A DNA stretch of 15,031 nucleotides from Rhodospirillaceae bacterium (GTDB lineage: Bacteria; Pseudomonadota; Alphaproteobacteria; UBA828): positions 1 through 15,031 of the forward strand of contig JAPPKP010000241.1 in NCBI GenBank assembly GCA_028819955.1. The letters are read 5' to 3'. A model generated the notes under the pieces. That model was not told the origin of the DNA and did not search any database. It saw nothing but the letters and a program-made list of their open reading frames with translations. The translations under genes were made by a program, and so were the position numbers. Position 1 is the first letter of the stretch; every line of letters starts with the position of its first letter. Positions 1 to 7,683 of this stretch are shown here, piece after piece.

Positions 1-63
1 CGGGGAGACTGCACGGTCAACCCAAAATCATGCCAACTTCAAAAACAGGACACTAGTTCCCGC
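1..63. other. Upstream leader of the ABC transporter block
   Basis: This short stretch precedes the first gene and is richer in A and T than most of the window. I see no complete gene, no convincing sigma-70 promoter and no clear hairpin in it. The only translation signal is a weak AGGA at 47-50, which is 13 nt before the ATG at 64. A substrate-binding-protein gene, expected for this transporter class, could end just outside the window. Confidence 0.4.
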
Positions 64-1569
64 ATGACAATGTCGGACACCTTGCCACTGCAGGTGGAGA
101 GTCTCTCCAAGTCGTTTGGGGGTACGCCGGTGCTTACCGACGTCGACCTGACGGTGCGGAGCGGAACTGTTCACGCAGTGCTCGGTGCCAACGGTGCGGG
201 CAAGTCAACATTGATGAAGTGTGTCTCGGGAGCGGTGGCGGCAGATGGTGGCCGTATTTCAATCGGCGATGTGCGTCCTTCCTATCTGACGCCGTCGCTC
301 TCGAGAAATCTTGGGATTGCGGTCGTCTATCAGCACCTAAGCCTGATCGCCACGCTGACGGTGTCGGAGAATCTATTCCTCGGTGTGGAGCAGCATTCGC
401 TCGGCGTCGTGCGAAAGCGGTATCAACAAAGCAGGGCCGAGGACGTGCTCCAACGGCTCGGCGTATCGATCGATACACGCGCGAAGGTGGAGGAGCTCCG
501 CCCCGATGAGCGACAAATGGTGGAGATCGCCAAGGCCGTGCTGTCCCGGCCGCGCGTGCTCGTGCTCGACGAGCCGACTGCCGCACTCACCCACGCGGAG
601 ACGGCGAGGCTCTTCGAGGTCGTCACGGAGCTGAAAAAGGAGGATATGGGCGTCATCTTCATCAGCCATCGCCTCCAGGAGGTCTTCGAGGTTGCAGACG
701 AGGTGACGGTCCTGCGTGACGGCTCGGTCGTGCTGAGCGGGCTTGTCGAGGACACGACCGAGCAGGAGCTCGTGCACGCGATGGTGGGGGCGGCGACCAC
801 AGAGCTCCACAGCACGGCCGTCGCCGACGAGGATTTGAACCGCACTCCGATCCTCAGAGTGACAGACCTGCGCTCACCCGAATTCGGCCCGCTGTCATTG
901 GACGTTCACGCGGGTGAAGTGGTGGGTCTCTACGGACTGACCGGCTCAGGGCGCAGCGAATTGCTGACTACCCTGGCCGGAGCACTGCCCTTCCAATCGG
1001 GCAGGTACGAAGTAGATGGCACCCGTAAGCACTATCGCCATCCAAGGCGCGCGATGGCAGATGGCGTGTGTCTGGTACCATCGGACCGGCTTGAGAAAAG
1101 CCTGTTTCCTTCAATGACGAGCGCCGATAACGTCCTGCTGCCGCGATTGGCGGACCTGTCGCGATTTATTCTGCGCCACCGCGCGCAGGAGCGCAGCGTT
1201 TTCGATAACGTAACCACGATGCTCGGGGTCAAGCCCCGGCTTCCAGATATCCTGGCGGCACGTCTATCCGGCGGCAATCAGCAAAAGCTAATCCTTGGCC
1301 GCTGGCTATCGTTGCCCTCCAACTTGCGACTGCTGCTGCTCGATGAGCCTACGGAGGGGGTCGACGTTGGCGCGCGGACGGACCTCTATCAAAATTTGCA
1401 AGAGTCTCGTGAGGAATATGGATTCGGTGTTCTTTGGTCGTCTTCAGATACCGAAGAGCTCGTGAAGGTGTCGCATCGTGTGCTGATTATGGCAGGAGGC
1501 ATGATTATCGGTGAATTGAAGGGGACGGAAATGGACGAGCGCGCCATTTTGGCGCTGGCTCATCAGTAA
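64..1569 (+). CDS. CUT2-type ABC importer ATP-binding protein with two fused nucleotide-binding domains (RbsA/XylG/MglA family)
   Basis: This cytoplasmic ATPase would power import of a sugar or similar small solute through the permease encoded next. It is 501 aa, the usual length for the family. Domain 1 has a full Walker A (GANGAGKS, residues 41-48), a Q-loop Gln at 90, Walker B VLVLDEPT (165-172) and the switch His at 202. Domain 2 has a degenerate Walker A (GLTGSGRS, 291-298, Lys replaced by Arg), the signature LSGGNQQK (401-408), Walker B LLLLDEPT (423-430) and no switch His. This asymmetry, with one weakened ATP site, is typical of RbsA-like proteins. ATG at 64 is used; a second in-frame ATG at 70 is possible. 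The permease starts 25 nt downstream, so the two are co-transcribed. The substrate is unknown because no binding protein is visible. Codon use is less GC-biased than in the minus-strand block. Confidence 0.95.
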   Translation: MTMSDTLPLQVESLSKSFGGTPVLTDVDLTVRSGTVHAVLGANGAGKSTLMKCVSGAVAADGGRISIGDVRPSYLTPSLSRNLGIAVVYQHLSLIATLTVSENLFLGVEQHSLGVVRKRYQQSRAEDVLQRLGVSIDTRAKVEELRPDERQMVEIAKAVLSRPRVLVLDEPTAALTHAETARLFEVVTELKKEDMGVIFISHRLQEVFEVADEVTVLRDGSVVLSGLVEDTTEQELVHAMVGAATTELHSTAVADEDLNRTPILRVTDLRSPEFGPLSLDVHAGEVVGLYGLTGSGRSELLTTLAGALPFQSGRYEVDGTRKHYRHPRRAMADGVCLVPSDRLEKSLFPSMTSADNVLLPRLADLSRFILRHRAQERSVFDNVTTMLGVKPRLPDILAARLSGGNQQKLILGRWLSLPSNLRLLLLDEPTEGVDVGARTDLYQNLQESREEYGFGVLWSSSDTEELVKVSHRVLIMAGGMIIGELKGTEMDERAILALAHQ

Positions 1570-1594
1570 CTCAACGCTGTAGGACGAGGCTCCT

Positions 1595-2581
1595 ATGGGA
1601 CGACATTTGCTTCGCGACAACGTCATTATACTGACACTCGCGGTTGCGTTCGCATTCTTTGCGTTCAGCACCGACAATTTCCTGACCATCGGCAACATGA
1701 GAAATATCGCTATAAACAGTGCGATACTCGCGGTCGTTGTCGTCCCTTCAGCGCTGCTGATTCTCTCCGGTCACATCGACTTGTCGGTCGGCTCGACTGT
1801 CGGGCTTACGGGAACCATTACTGCGCTCGCGGTAACCGGTTGGGGATGGCCGGTACAGTGGGCCATACTTGCCGGTATCGGAGTCGGCGGTCTGGTCGGA
1901 ATCGCAAACGGTGTGCTATGCAGCATACTTAATTTCAACCCCATCGTGGTTACGTTGGGGATGTTATCCGTGGTGCGTGGCAGCACTCTGTTAATTACAA
2001 GTGCGTCGCTGTTCAACCTCGGCCCGGTTTTTGCTGTCGTTGGGCGGGGAACGTTTATTGGAATCCCCGTATTGGTGTGGTTCGCGGTCGTCGCATTCGC
2101 ATTGGGCGGCGTATTCCTGCGGCTGACCCCTTGGGGACGTCACGTCTACGCCATTGGCGTCAATACGGAGGCGGCATTCCTTGCAGGCATTTCCGTTCGC
2201 AAGTTGCCTTTCGTCCTCTATATGGCGACGGGCGTCGCCGCCGGCATCGGCGGACTCATGGCGGTCTCCCGTCTCGACGGGGCCGCACCTGCCCAATTGG
2301 GACTCACGCTGGAGCTGATGGTCTTGACAGCCGTCCTGGTCGGCGGGGTGGCCTTTGCCGGCGGACGGGGCAGCCTCTCCGGGGTGTTCTTCGCGGTGCT
2401 TCTGCTCGGCGTTCTGCAAAACGGCCTGGTCCTGATGAACGTCTCGACGTTCGTTCAGAAGGTCGCGGAAGGGGTGTTGCTGGTCGTCGCCGCCGGCGTC
2501 GACAGTTTCTGGGTGATGCTGGCCGTGCAGCGGCGCCGCAGGCTGGGAACCGGTGATCGCAGTGAACGACGCAAGGAATGA
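1595..2581 (+). CDS. CUT2-type ABC importer permease (RbsC family, BPD_transp_2)
   Basis: This inner-membrane channel subunit partners with the preceding ATPase. It is 328 aa, normal for the family. About ten hydrophobic segments can be picked out, roughly at residues 10-26, 40-58, 65-81, 88-110, 117-135, 156-176, 205-225, 240-256, 262-281 and 288-303. Family hallmarks are IDLSVGS (61-67), TLGMLSVVRG (120-129) and the glycine-rich GGVAFAGGRGS (250-260). The C-terminus is short, basic and cytoplasmic-looking. The ATG at 1595 is supported by GAGG at 1586-1589. Base composition changes inside the gene: the part before about nt 2210 (residue 205) runs at roughly 50-63% GC per 60-nt line and uses codons such as ATA and TTA, whereas the remainder runs at roughly 63-75%. 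The protein sequence stays coherent across that point. Confidence 0.94.
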   Translation: MGRHLLRDNVIILTLAVAFAFFAFSTDNFLTIGNMRNIAINSAILAVVVVPSALLILSGHIDLSVGSTVGLTGTITALAVTGWGWPVQWAILAGIGVGGLVGIANGVLCSILNFNPIVVTLGMLSVVRGSTLLITSASLFNLGPVFAVVGRGTFIGIPVLVWFAVVAFALGGVFLRLTPWGRHVYAIGVNTEAAFLAGISVRKLPFVLYMATGVAAGIGGLMAVSRLDGAAPAQLGLTLELMVLTAVLVGGVAFAGGRGSLSGVFFAVLLLGVLQNGLVLMNVSTFVQKVAEGVLLVVAAGVDSFWVMLAVQRRRRLGTGDRSERRKE

Positions 2582-2619
2582 TGTGGCTTTGATTCCCAGC
2601 GGCTGTTGACGCACGGCAC

Positions 2620-2625
2620 GAGGAG
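2620..2625 (+). promoter_or_regulatory. Shine-Dalgarno for the dioxygenase
   Basis: GAGGAG lies 5 nt before the ATG at 2631. It fixes the start of the dioxygenase and is the strongest ribosome-binding site on the plus strand here. Confidence 0.75.
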
Positions 2626-2630
2626 CCCGC

Positions 2631-3689
2631 ATGCCGACCACCTCTCTCCCGGAAATTCCGCTGATCGACCTCGGCCCCTATTTCTCGGGCGATCCGGCCG
2701 CCAAGCGGCGGGTCGCCGGCGAGATCAACCGTGCCTGCGAGCGCATCGGTTTCTTTCTCGTCTCCGGCCACGGGGTGGATCCGGCGCTTTGCGAAGGCAT
2801 GCGCCGGGAATCGAAGGCGTTCTTCGCCCTGCCGCTCGAAGAGAAGCTCGCGATCAGGCAACGGCAGGACGACAAGGCGAGCCGGGGCTACGAACCGGTC
2901 GGCACGGAGCAGCTCTCGGCGACGATCGGCGTGGAGACACCGGCCGACCTGAAGGAATCGCTGTCCTTGGGGCCGCTCGTGGTGCCGGATCATCCCTCTT
3001 GCCGCACCGAGGCGGCCACGCCCCACTTTGCCCCCAACATGTGGCCGTCGCGTCCGGCAGGGCTCCGGCCCGCATACGAGGCCTACATCAGGGCCTTGGA
3101 CCGACTGGGGCGGCACCTGCACCGGCTTGCGTCGATCGCCCTCGATTTGCCCGAGGACCATTTCGAGGACAAGCTCAACAGGGGCTTCAATCTCTTTCGC
3201 GTGCTGAACTATCCGGAGCAGTTGAAGGAACCCGAGGAGGGGCAGCTCCGCGCCGGCGAGCATTCGGACTACGACTTTCTCACCATCTGCCTGATCGAAG
3301 ACAGGCCGGGCGGCCTCCAGGCGCGCAGCCCGGCCGGCACTTGGGTGGACGTGCCGGTCGTCGCCGGGTCGTTCGTGGTCAATATCGGCGACATGGTGAT
3401 GCGCTGGACCAACGACCGCTGGCGGTCCACACGACATCGCGTGGTCAACCCGCCGCTCGCGACCGGGGAGCGCCTCTCCGCCTGCCACTTCATCATGCCC
3501 AACCACGATGCATTGATCGAGTGTCTGCCGACGTGCCGGGGGCCGGGGCATCCGGCGAAATACCCGCCGATCGTCGCCGGCGACTACATGAACGAGAAGT
3601 TCACCAGTCAAACGTCGCGCAAGGAGTGGAGCGACGACGACAGCCGCAAGTTCGGCACTGCCGACACCGAGTCCCGCTTCGTCCAGTGA
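2631..3689 (+). CDS. 2-oxoglutarate/Fe(II)-dependent dioxygenase, isopenicillin N synthase-like family
   Basis: A soluble non-haem iron oxygenase of 352 aa. Enzymes of this fold couple oxidative decarboxylation of 2-oxoglutarate to hydroxylation, desaturation or cleavage of a second substrate. The N-terminal DIOX_N region covers about residues 8-130 (IPLIDLGPYF, then GFFLVSGHGV). The catalytic double-stranded beta-helix covers about 185-290. The iron triad is visible: H211 and D213 in GEHSDYDFLTI, and H269 in STRHRVVNPP. The 2-oxoglutarate-binding R-x-S motif is R281-L-S283, and the family motif around GDMVMRWTNDRWRS (253-266) is intact. The gene follows the permease by 49 nt on the same strand, so it may act on the imported solute, although it could have its own promoter. 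Related enzymes act on pyrimidines, gibberellins, flavonoids, amino acids and many other compounds, so the substrate is undetermined. It is probably intact and active. Confidence 0.9.
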   Translation: MPTTSLPEIPLIDLGPYFSGDPAAKRRVAGEINRACERIGFFLVSGHGVDPALCEGMRRESKAFFALPLEEKLAIRQRQDDKASRGYEPVGTEQLSATIGVETPADLKESLSLGPLVVPDHPSCRTEAATPHFAPNMWPSRPAGLRPAYEAYIRALDRLGRHLHRLASIALDLPEDHFEDKLNRGFNLFRVLNYPEQLKEPEEGQLRAGEHSDYDFLTICLIEDRPGGLQARSPAGTWVDVPVVAGSFVVNIGDMVMRWTNDRWRSTRHRVVNPPLATGERLSACHFIMPNHDALIECLPTCRGPGHPAKYPPIVAGDYMNEKFTSQTSRKEWSDDDSRKFGTADTESRFVQ

Positions 3690-3870
3690 CGCCCGCTTCC
3701 GCGACGGGAGGGATTCGTGAACGGCCGCTGACCTTCGAGGGCGCCTTTCGCGACCGCGTCGCCCGGCCACGGCATCCCAACGAATCCCGCCGAAGCCCGG
3801 CGAGTCTCTTCCGGGTACTTCCGGGAACTTCCGGCCTCTTCCGGCCACTCTGTTCGTGTCACGGCCGAAT
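3690..3870. other. Convergent intergenic region
   Basis: This 181-nt gap separates the end of the plus-strand dioxygenase from the end of the minus-strand operon, so transcripts from both sides should terminate here. I see no strong hairpin followed by a T-run for either direction. The only tidy inverted repeat is GCGAC-CGC-GTCGC at 3750-3762, too short and without a T-tract. The right part carries four tandem 10-bp units, listed separately. No gene is supported in the gap. Confidence 0.6.
3806..3845. repeat. Four tandem 10-bp units with a CTTCCGG core
   Basis: The core CTTCCGG recurs at 3808, 3818, 3828 and 3838, exactly 10 bp apart. The units are ctcttccggg, tacttccggg, aacttccggc and ctcttccggc. 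On the other strand the core reads CCGGAAG. The array sits between two convergent genes, about 25 bp from the stop codon of the minus-strand operon. A 10-bp period places all cores on nearly the same face of the helix. It may be a simple slippage product, a protein-binding array or part of a terminator; the sequence alone does not decide. Confidence 0.8.
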
Positions 3871-6285
3871 TCACTGCTCCATCCCGTTGCTGGCGCGGGC
3901 GGCCTCGATCAGGGCGAGGATCGATTCGGGCTTGAGGGGAAGTGTCGTGATCTCCACGCCGAAGGGCGCAAGAGCGTCGCAGATGGCGTTGGCGAGCGCG
4001 GCAGGCACGGGCCCCGGCCGGCCTTCGCCGACGGCGCGAGCGCCTAAGGGATGATCGGGGCAGGGAGTCGGTGAGTGGCCCACAGTCACGGTAGGGACAT
4101 CGGCGGCGGAGGCGAGGCGGTAATTCTCGAAGTCCGCGGTGAGCTGCTGGCCGTTCTCGTCATAAAGGAACTCCTCGAACATCGCGTTCGACATGCCCTG
4201 CACCACGCCGCCCTGCACCTGGCCCTCCACGACGATCGGGTTGATGACGGTGCCCACGTCTTCGCATGTGGCGTAGTCGAGGATGGCGAACCGCCCGGTC
4301 TCGATATCGACCTCGACCTTGGCGGCCTGCGCAGTGAAGCAGATCATCGGCTTGGGCGCCTCGAAGTAGGCCGTGTGCTCGAGCCCAGGGTCCTCGCCGG
4401 GCGGCAGGTCGATCGAGCCCATGACGATGCGGTCTGCGAGCGCGGCGAATGTGCGGCGGATGTTGCCGTCCTCTTGGTAAACGATCTCGCCGTTCGCGAA
4501 GCTGAAGTCGCCGGCGGTCGCGCCCTCCAGCCCGTGATCGTGGATCATGTAGCGTGCCATCTTGGCCTTGAGGGCGGCTGCGGCCTCGGCGATGGCGGCC
4601 GTGGTGTAGGAGGCCCCGCGCGCGCCGATGGTGCCTGAGCTGAGCGGCGTCGTGCCGGTATCGCCGTGCCGCACGCTCACGTCGTCGGGGTGGATGCCGA
4701 AGGCGTCGGCGGCGACCTGCGCCATGGTGGTCTCGTGGCTCTGGCCCTGCGGCGCGTCGCCTTGGTGGATCGCGACCTTGCCGCGCGGGTCGATGCGCAT
4801 GGTGACGACGCCGTAGCCGGGCTGGTTCTCCAGCGGCACCAGCACGTCCGACGGAATGCCGGAGAACTCGGCGCCGCAGGCGAAGCCGATGCCGAGGTAA
4901 CTCCCTTCGGCACGAGCCTCCTCTTGCAGCGCGCGGAAGCCGGCGAGATCGACGCTCTCGACCAGCGTATCCCACGCCTTCACGTAGTTGCCGCTGTCGT
5001 GATGGACCCCGGTCACGCTGGTGAAGGGGAAGTCTGCGACCAGGTTCTTGCGCTTCAGCGCGGCGGTTTCCATGCCGAGCCTGCGCGCCAGCATGTCGAG
5101 CGCTCGTTCCAGCGCGAAGCGGGTCGGCAGCGCGCCGAACGAGCGCGACGGGCTGATGCAGGTCTTGTTGGTGACCGCGCAGCGCAGCTTGATGTCGGCG
5201 TGGCGGATGTCGTAGGCGTTGGGCAGCATCACCGAGCCCAGCGAAGGCATGACGAAGCCCCAGTAGACCCCCTGGCGCCCGTCCCCCACGTCGCCGATGC
5301 CGCGATTGCGGAGCGCGAGGATGCGGCCCTCCTTGTCTGCCGCGATTTCGAGATCGTGGATCTGGTCGCGCTCCTGACCGACCGTCATCAGGTGCTCTTC
5401 GCGGGTCTCGATCCAACGCACCGGGCGCCCCAGCTTGCGCGCGAGATGACAGACCACGACATGCTCGCGGTAGAACGGCGCCTTGACCCCGAAGCCGCCG
5501 CCCTGGTCGCGCGGGGCGACGACCCGGACCTCGGCGGTCGAAAGCTCCAGCAGGTCAGCAAGGGCGAGGCGTTCGATGTGGGGCCGCTGGGTCGTCAGGT
5601 GGACGGTGAGACCGTCGGTCTCGCTCCAGATCGCAAGCGCGCCACGGGTCTCGATCGGGCAGACGCCGCAGCGCTGGGTGCGGAAGCGCTGCTTGAGCAC
5701 CACGTGGGCCTTGGCGAACAGCGCCTCGACCTCGGCGTCGTTCTGCGCGATCCCGTCTGCGTCGAAGCCGCCGGTGTAGCTGGTGCCAAAAATCTCGTTG
5801 CTGTCCCAGTCGTAGTAAACGCGCGGCGCATCCTCGCGCAGTGCCACCTCGGGGTCGGTGACCACTGGGAGGGGCTCGTACTCGACTTCCACGGCGGCGG
5901 CGGCATCCTCGGCGACGTACTTGTCTTCGGCCACAATCGCGGCGAGCGGCTCGCCATGCCAGTACACCTCATCCAGCGCGAGCGGCCAGTACTGCCGGTA
6001 GTTGGCGGCGAAGGCGGGGATCAACACCGGGATCCTCTGGCCCTGCATCTCCTGCGAGAGCCGGACGCCGGTGATCGCGCCGACCACGCCCGGCATCGCG
6101 AGCGCCGCCTCCAGCCGAATGTCCCCGATCCTGGCGTGCGCGTGGTGCGAGCGGACGAAGCAGAGGTGCAGGCAGTCGGGGACTCGGAGGTCGGCCAGGT
6201 ATTCGCCGCGCCCCGTGAGGAGACGCAGATCCTCGCGCCGCTCCAGCGAGCGCCCGATCCAGCCTGCCCCACCCGTGGCGGTCAT
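3871..6285 (-). CDS. Molybdopterin-binding large subunit of a xanthine dehydrogenase/aldehyde oxidase family hydroxylase (set 1), divergent active-site loop
   Basis: This is the catalytic subunit of a molybdenum hydroxylase: the Mo centre inserts a water-derived oxygen into a C-H bond, and electrons pass to the 2Fe-2S and FAD partners. From the ATG at 6285 it is 804 aa, normal for the family. The start forms an ATGA overlap with the stop of the 2Fe-2S gene. Molybdopterin contacts are seen as DQGGGFGVK (260-268), PQGQSHETTMAQ (512-523) and GARGASYTTAA (554-564). The base-catalyst Glu is E754 in AVGEG. The substrate loop is odd: where relatives have YRGxGRPE or YRGxGQPE, this protein reads SRSFGALPT (380-388), keeping Arg381 but losing the Tyr, Gly and RPE. 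Another local peculiarity is CGVCPIETRG (206-215). It is the last gene of the operon. It lacks the AYxCSFR motif of form I CO dehydrogenase, so it should not be called CoxL. The substrate is unknown. Confidence 0.93.
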   Translation of the reverse strand: MTATGGAGWIGRSLERREDLRLLTGRGEYLADLRVPDCLHLCFVRSHHAHARIGDIRLEAALAMPGVVGAITGVRLSQEMQGQRIPVLIPAFAANYRQYWPLALDEVYWHGEPLAAIVAEDKYVAEDAAAAVEVEYEPLPVVTDPEVALREDAPRVYYDWDSNEIFGTSYTGGFDADGIAQNDAEVEALFAKAHVVLKQRFRTQRCGVCPIETRGALAIWSETDGLTVHLTTQRPHIERLALADLLELSTAEVRVVAPRDQGGGFGVKAPFYREHVVVCHLARKLGRPVRWIETREEHLMTVGQERDQIHDLEIAADKEGRILALRNRGIGDVGDGRQGVYWGFVMPSLGSVMLPNAYDIRHADIKLRCAVTNKTCISPSRSFGALPTRFALERALDMLARRLGMETAALKRKNLVADFPFTSVTGVHHDSGNYVKAWDTLVESVDLAGFRALQEEARAEGSYLGIGFACGAEFSGIPSDVLVPLENQPGYGVVTMRIDPRGKVAIHQGDAPQGQSHETTMAQVAADAFGIHPDDVSVRHGDTGTTPLSSGTIGARGASYTTAAIAEAAAALKAKMARYMIHDHGLEGATAGDFSFANGEIVYQEDGNIRRTFAALADRIVMGSIDLPPGEDPGLEHTAYFEAPKPMICFTAQAAKVEVDIETGRFAILDYATCEDVGTVINPIVVEGQVQGGVVQGMSNAMFEEFLYDENGQQLTADFENYRLASAADVPTVTVGHSPTPCPDHPLGARAVGEGRPGPVPAALANAICDALAPFGVEITTLPLKPESILALIEAARASNGMEQ

Positions 6286-6797
6286 GGCGGGGGCTCGGTC
6301 TCCGCAGGCGGCGGCACCGGCTTCAGGCCATGGCGCATGGCGGACGCGGCGAGGATCGCTTCGACGATGTGGCTGTAGCCGGTGCAGCGGCAAAGATTGC
6401 CGACCAGGGCGCGGCGCACCTCCTCTTCGCTCGGGTTGATGTTTTCTTCCAGAAAGTCGGCCGCGTTCATCAGGATCCCGCTGGTGCAGAACCCGCACTG
6501 CAGCGCGTGGTAGCGACGGAAGGTCTGTTGCAGGCGGTGCAGCTTGCCGACGGTGCCGAGCCCCTCGATGGTGGTGATCTCCTTGCCGTCGGCCTGCACC
6601 GCGAGCTTCATGCAGGACTTGTGGGCGCGCCCCCCGATCAGCACGGTGCACGCGCCGCAGCGGCCCTCGTATGAGCAGCCGATATGCGTGCCGGTGAGGC
6701 CGCAATCGTCGCGGATGAAATCGACGAGCAGCAGGCGGAGCGGCACGGTCCGCGTATAGGCCGTGCCGTTGACGGTTACGGTGATCGTCTTCTCCAC
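6282..6797 (-). CDS. 2Fe-2S small subunit of molybdenum hydroxylase (set 1)
   Basis: This electron-transfer subunit of 171 aa passes electrons from the Mo centre to FAD. The N-terminal plant-ferredoxin-like domain has Cys41, 47, 50 and 62 (GCSYEGRCGACT, then KSC). The C-terminal helical [2Fe-2S] domain has Cys101 and 104 in QCGFCTSG and Cys136 and 138 in LCRCTGY. All eight cluster ligands are present. The first loop is C-x5-C-x2-C, one residue longer than the C-x4-C-x2-C I expect for the family and seen in the second small subunit here. Translation starts at GTG 6797, supported by GGAG at 6807-6810, and only 4 nt separate it from the stop of the FAD gene. It overlaps the large subunit by 4 bp. 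The tail after about residue 155 is Pro/Glu-rich and probably disordered. Confidence 0.94.
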   Translation of the reverse strand: MEKTITVTVNGTAYTRTVPLRLLLVDFIRDDCGLTGTHIGCSYEGRCGACTVLIGGRAHKSCMKLAVQADGKEITTIEGLGTVGKLHRLQQTFRRYHALQCGFCTSGILMNAADFLEENINPSEEEVRRALVGNLCRCTGYSHIVEAILAASAMRHGLKPVPPPAETEPPP

Positions 6798-6801
6798 GGC
6801 G

Positions 6802-7683
6802 TCAGGCTCCCGTCGCGCGGGCGTGGGCCTCGGCCAGCACGTCGCGGCCGAGCGTGCGGATCAGCACCTTGCGATAGTGGGCGCTGGCGAGAGTATCCGT
6901 TTGCGTTTCGATGGCTTCGGCGGCTGCGCTCGCAGCCTCGGCGAATGTCTCGGGCGTCCCCGGTCGGCCGCGCAGAACGTCGTCCACGCCATCGAAACGT
7001 TGGGCAGTCGGCAGAATCCCGCCGACGCTGAAGCGGGCGTCCGTACAACGCCCGGCCTCGTCCACGTCGACCTTCGCGGCGATGCCGACAATGGGTAATC
7101 CGTCCACCGTTGCCCCGTACTTTCGGTAGGCGCTGCCGACGCCGGAGTACGGCGCGGGGGGAAACTCGATCTCGACCAGGAGCTCGTCGTCTTGCCGCGC
7201 GGTTTCGAGCGGCCCGATCAGGAACTCTTCGATCGGCACGGTTCTCTCACCACCAGCCAGCGAGGCGAGAACCAGCGTCGCGTCGAGGCAGAGGCAGACG
7301 TTCGGCATGCACGAGGCGACGTAGTTCCAACAGAGGCTGCCGCCGATGGTGCCGGCGTTGCGCACCTGGCGGTCGCCCACCGTCGCCGCCGCGTCGCCGA
7401 TCGCCTGCAGGGCCCCGTGCAGGGCCGAGGTCGCGGCGAGCTCGCGGTAGCGGGTGAGGGGGCGCACGGTCACGCCGCGCGGACCCCTGGCGAGGCCGCT
7501 CAGCTCCTCGACCTCGTTCAGGTCGATGAGCGCGCGCGGCGTTACCAGCCGCGCCTTCATCGCCTGCATCAGGCTCATGCCGCCGGCAATGAACACGGCG
7601 TCATCCCCGGCTTCCGCGAGACATTCCAGCGCCTCGTCTATCGTGGTCGGCGCGAAATAGGCCTCGATCGGTGCCGGATACAT
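6802..7683 (-). CDS. FAD-binding medium subunit of molybdenum hydroxylase (set 1)
   Basis: This flavoprotein of 293 aa has the CO-dehydrogenase-flavoprotein/FAD_binding_5 fold followed by the C-terminal CO_deh_flav_C domain. It would accept electrons from the iron-sulfur subunit and deliver them to an acceptor. FAD motifs are IAGGMSLMQ (32-40), in which the usual Gln of AGGQSL is Met, and TVGDRQVRNAGTIGGSLC (101-118). The segment just after contains an unusual cluster of cysteines (C118, C125, C130, C132) where relatives often have HADPA-like residues. ATG at 7683 is taken because an in-frame stop lies directly upstream (the HD gene's TGA). No Shine-Dalgarno precedes this ATG closely. A 60-nt spacer separates it from the HD-domain gene, the widest gap in the operon, and the 2Fe-2S gene follows after 4 nt. 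Confidence 0.92.
   Translation of the reverse strand: MYPAPIEAYFAPTTIDEALECLAEAGDDAVFIAGGMSLMQAMKARLVTPRALIDLNEVEELSGLARGPRGVTVRPLTRYRELAATSALHGALQAIGDAAATVGDRQVRNAGTIGGSLCWNYVASCMPNVCLCLDATLVLASLAGGERTVPIEEFLIGPLETARQDDELLVEIEFPPAPYSGVGSAYRKYGATVDGLPIVGIAAKVDVDEAGRCTDARFSVGGILPTAQRFDGVDDVLRGRPGTPETFAEAASAAAEAIETQTDTLASAHYRKVLIRTLGRDVLAEAHARATGA

Noticed and set aside
3750..3762. GCGAC-CGC-GTCGC hairpin as a terminator
   Set aside because: The stem is only five base pairs with a three-base loop and no T-run on either side.
2304..3848. Minus-strand open frame of about 514 codons
   Set aside because: It is antisense to the permease end and the dioxygenase; Arg-rich translation with no motifs, whereas the dioxygenase has its full iron triad.
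4666..6378. Plus-strand open frame of about 570 codons
   Set aside because: It is antisense to the set 1 Mo subunit; low-complexity translation mirrors that gene's codon bias.
6286..6705. N-terminal extension of the set 1 Mo subunit by 140 codons
   Set aside because: The extension overlaps the 2Fe-2S gene in another frame and has no family similarity. Homologous sequence begins shortly after the ATG at 6285, which makes an ATGA junction.
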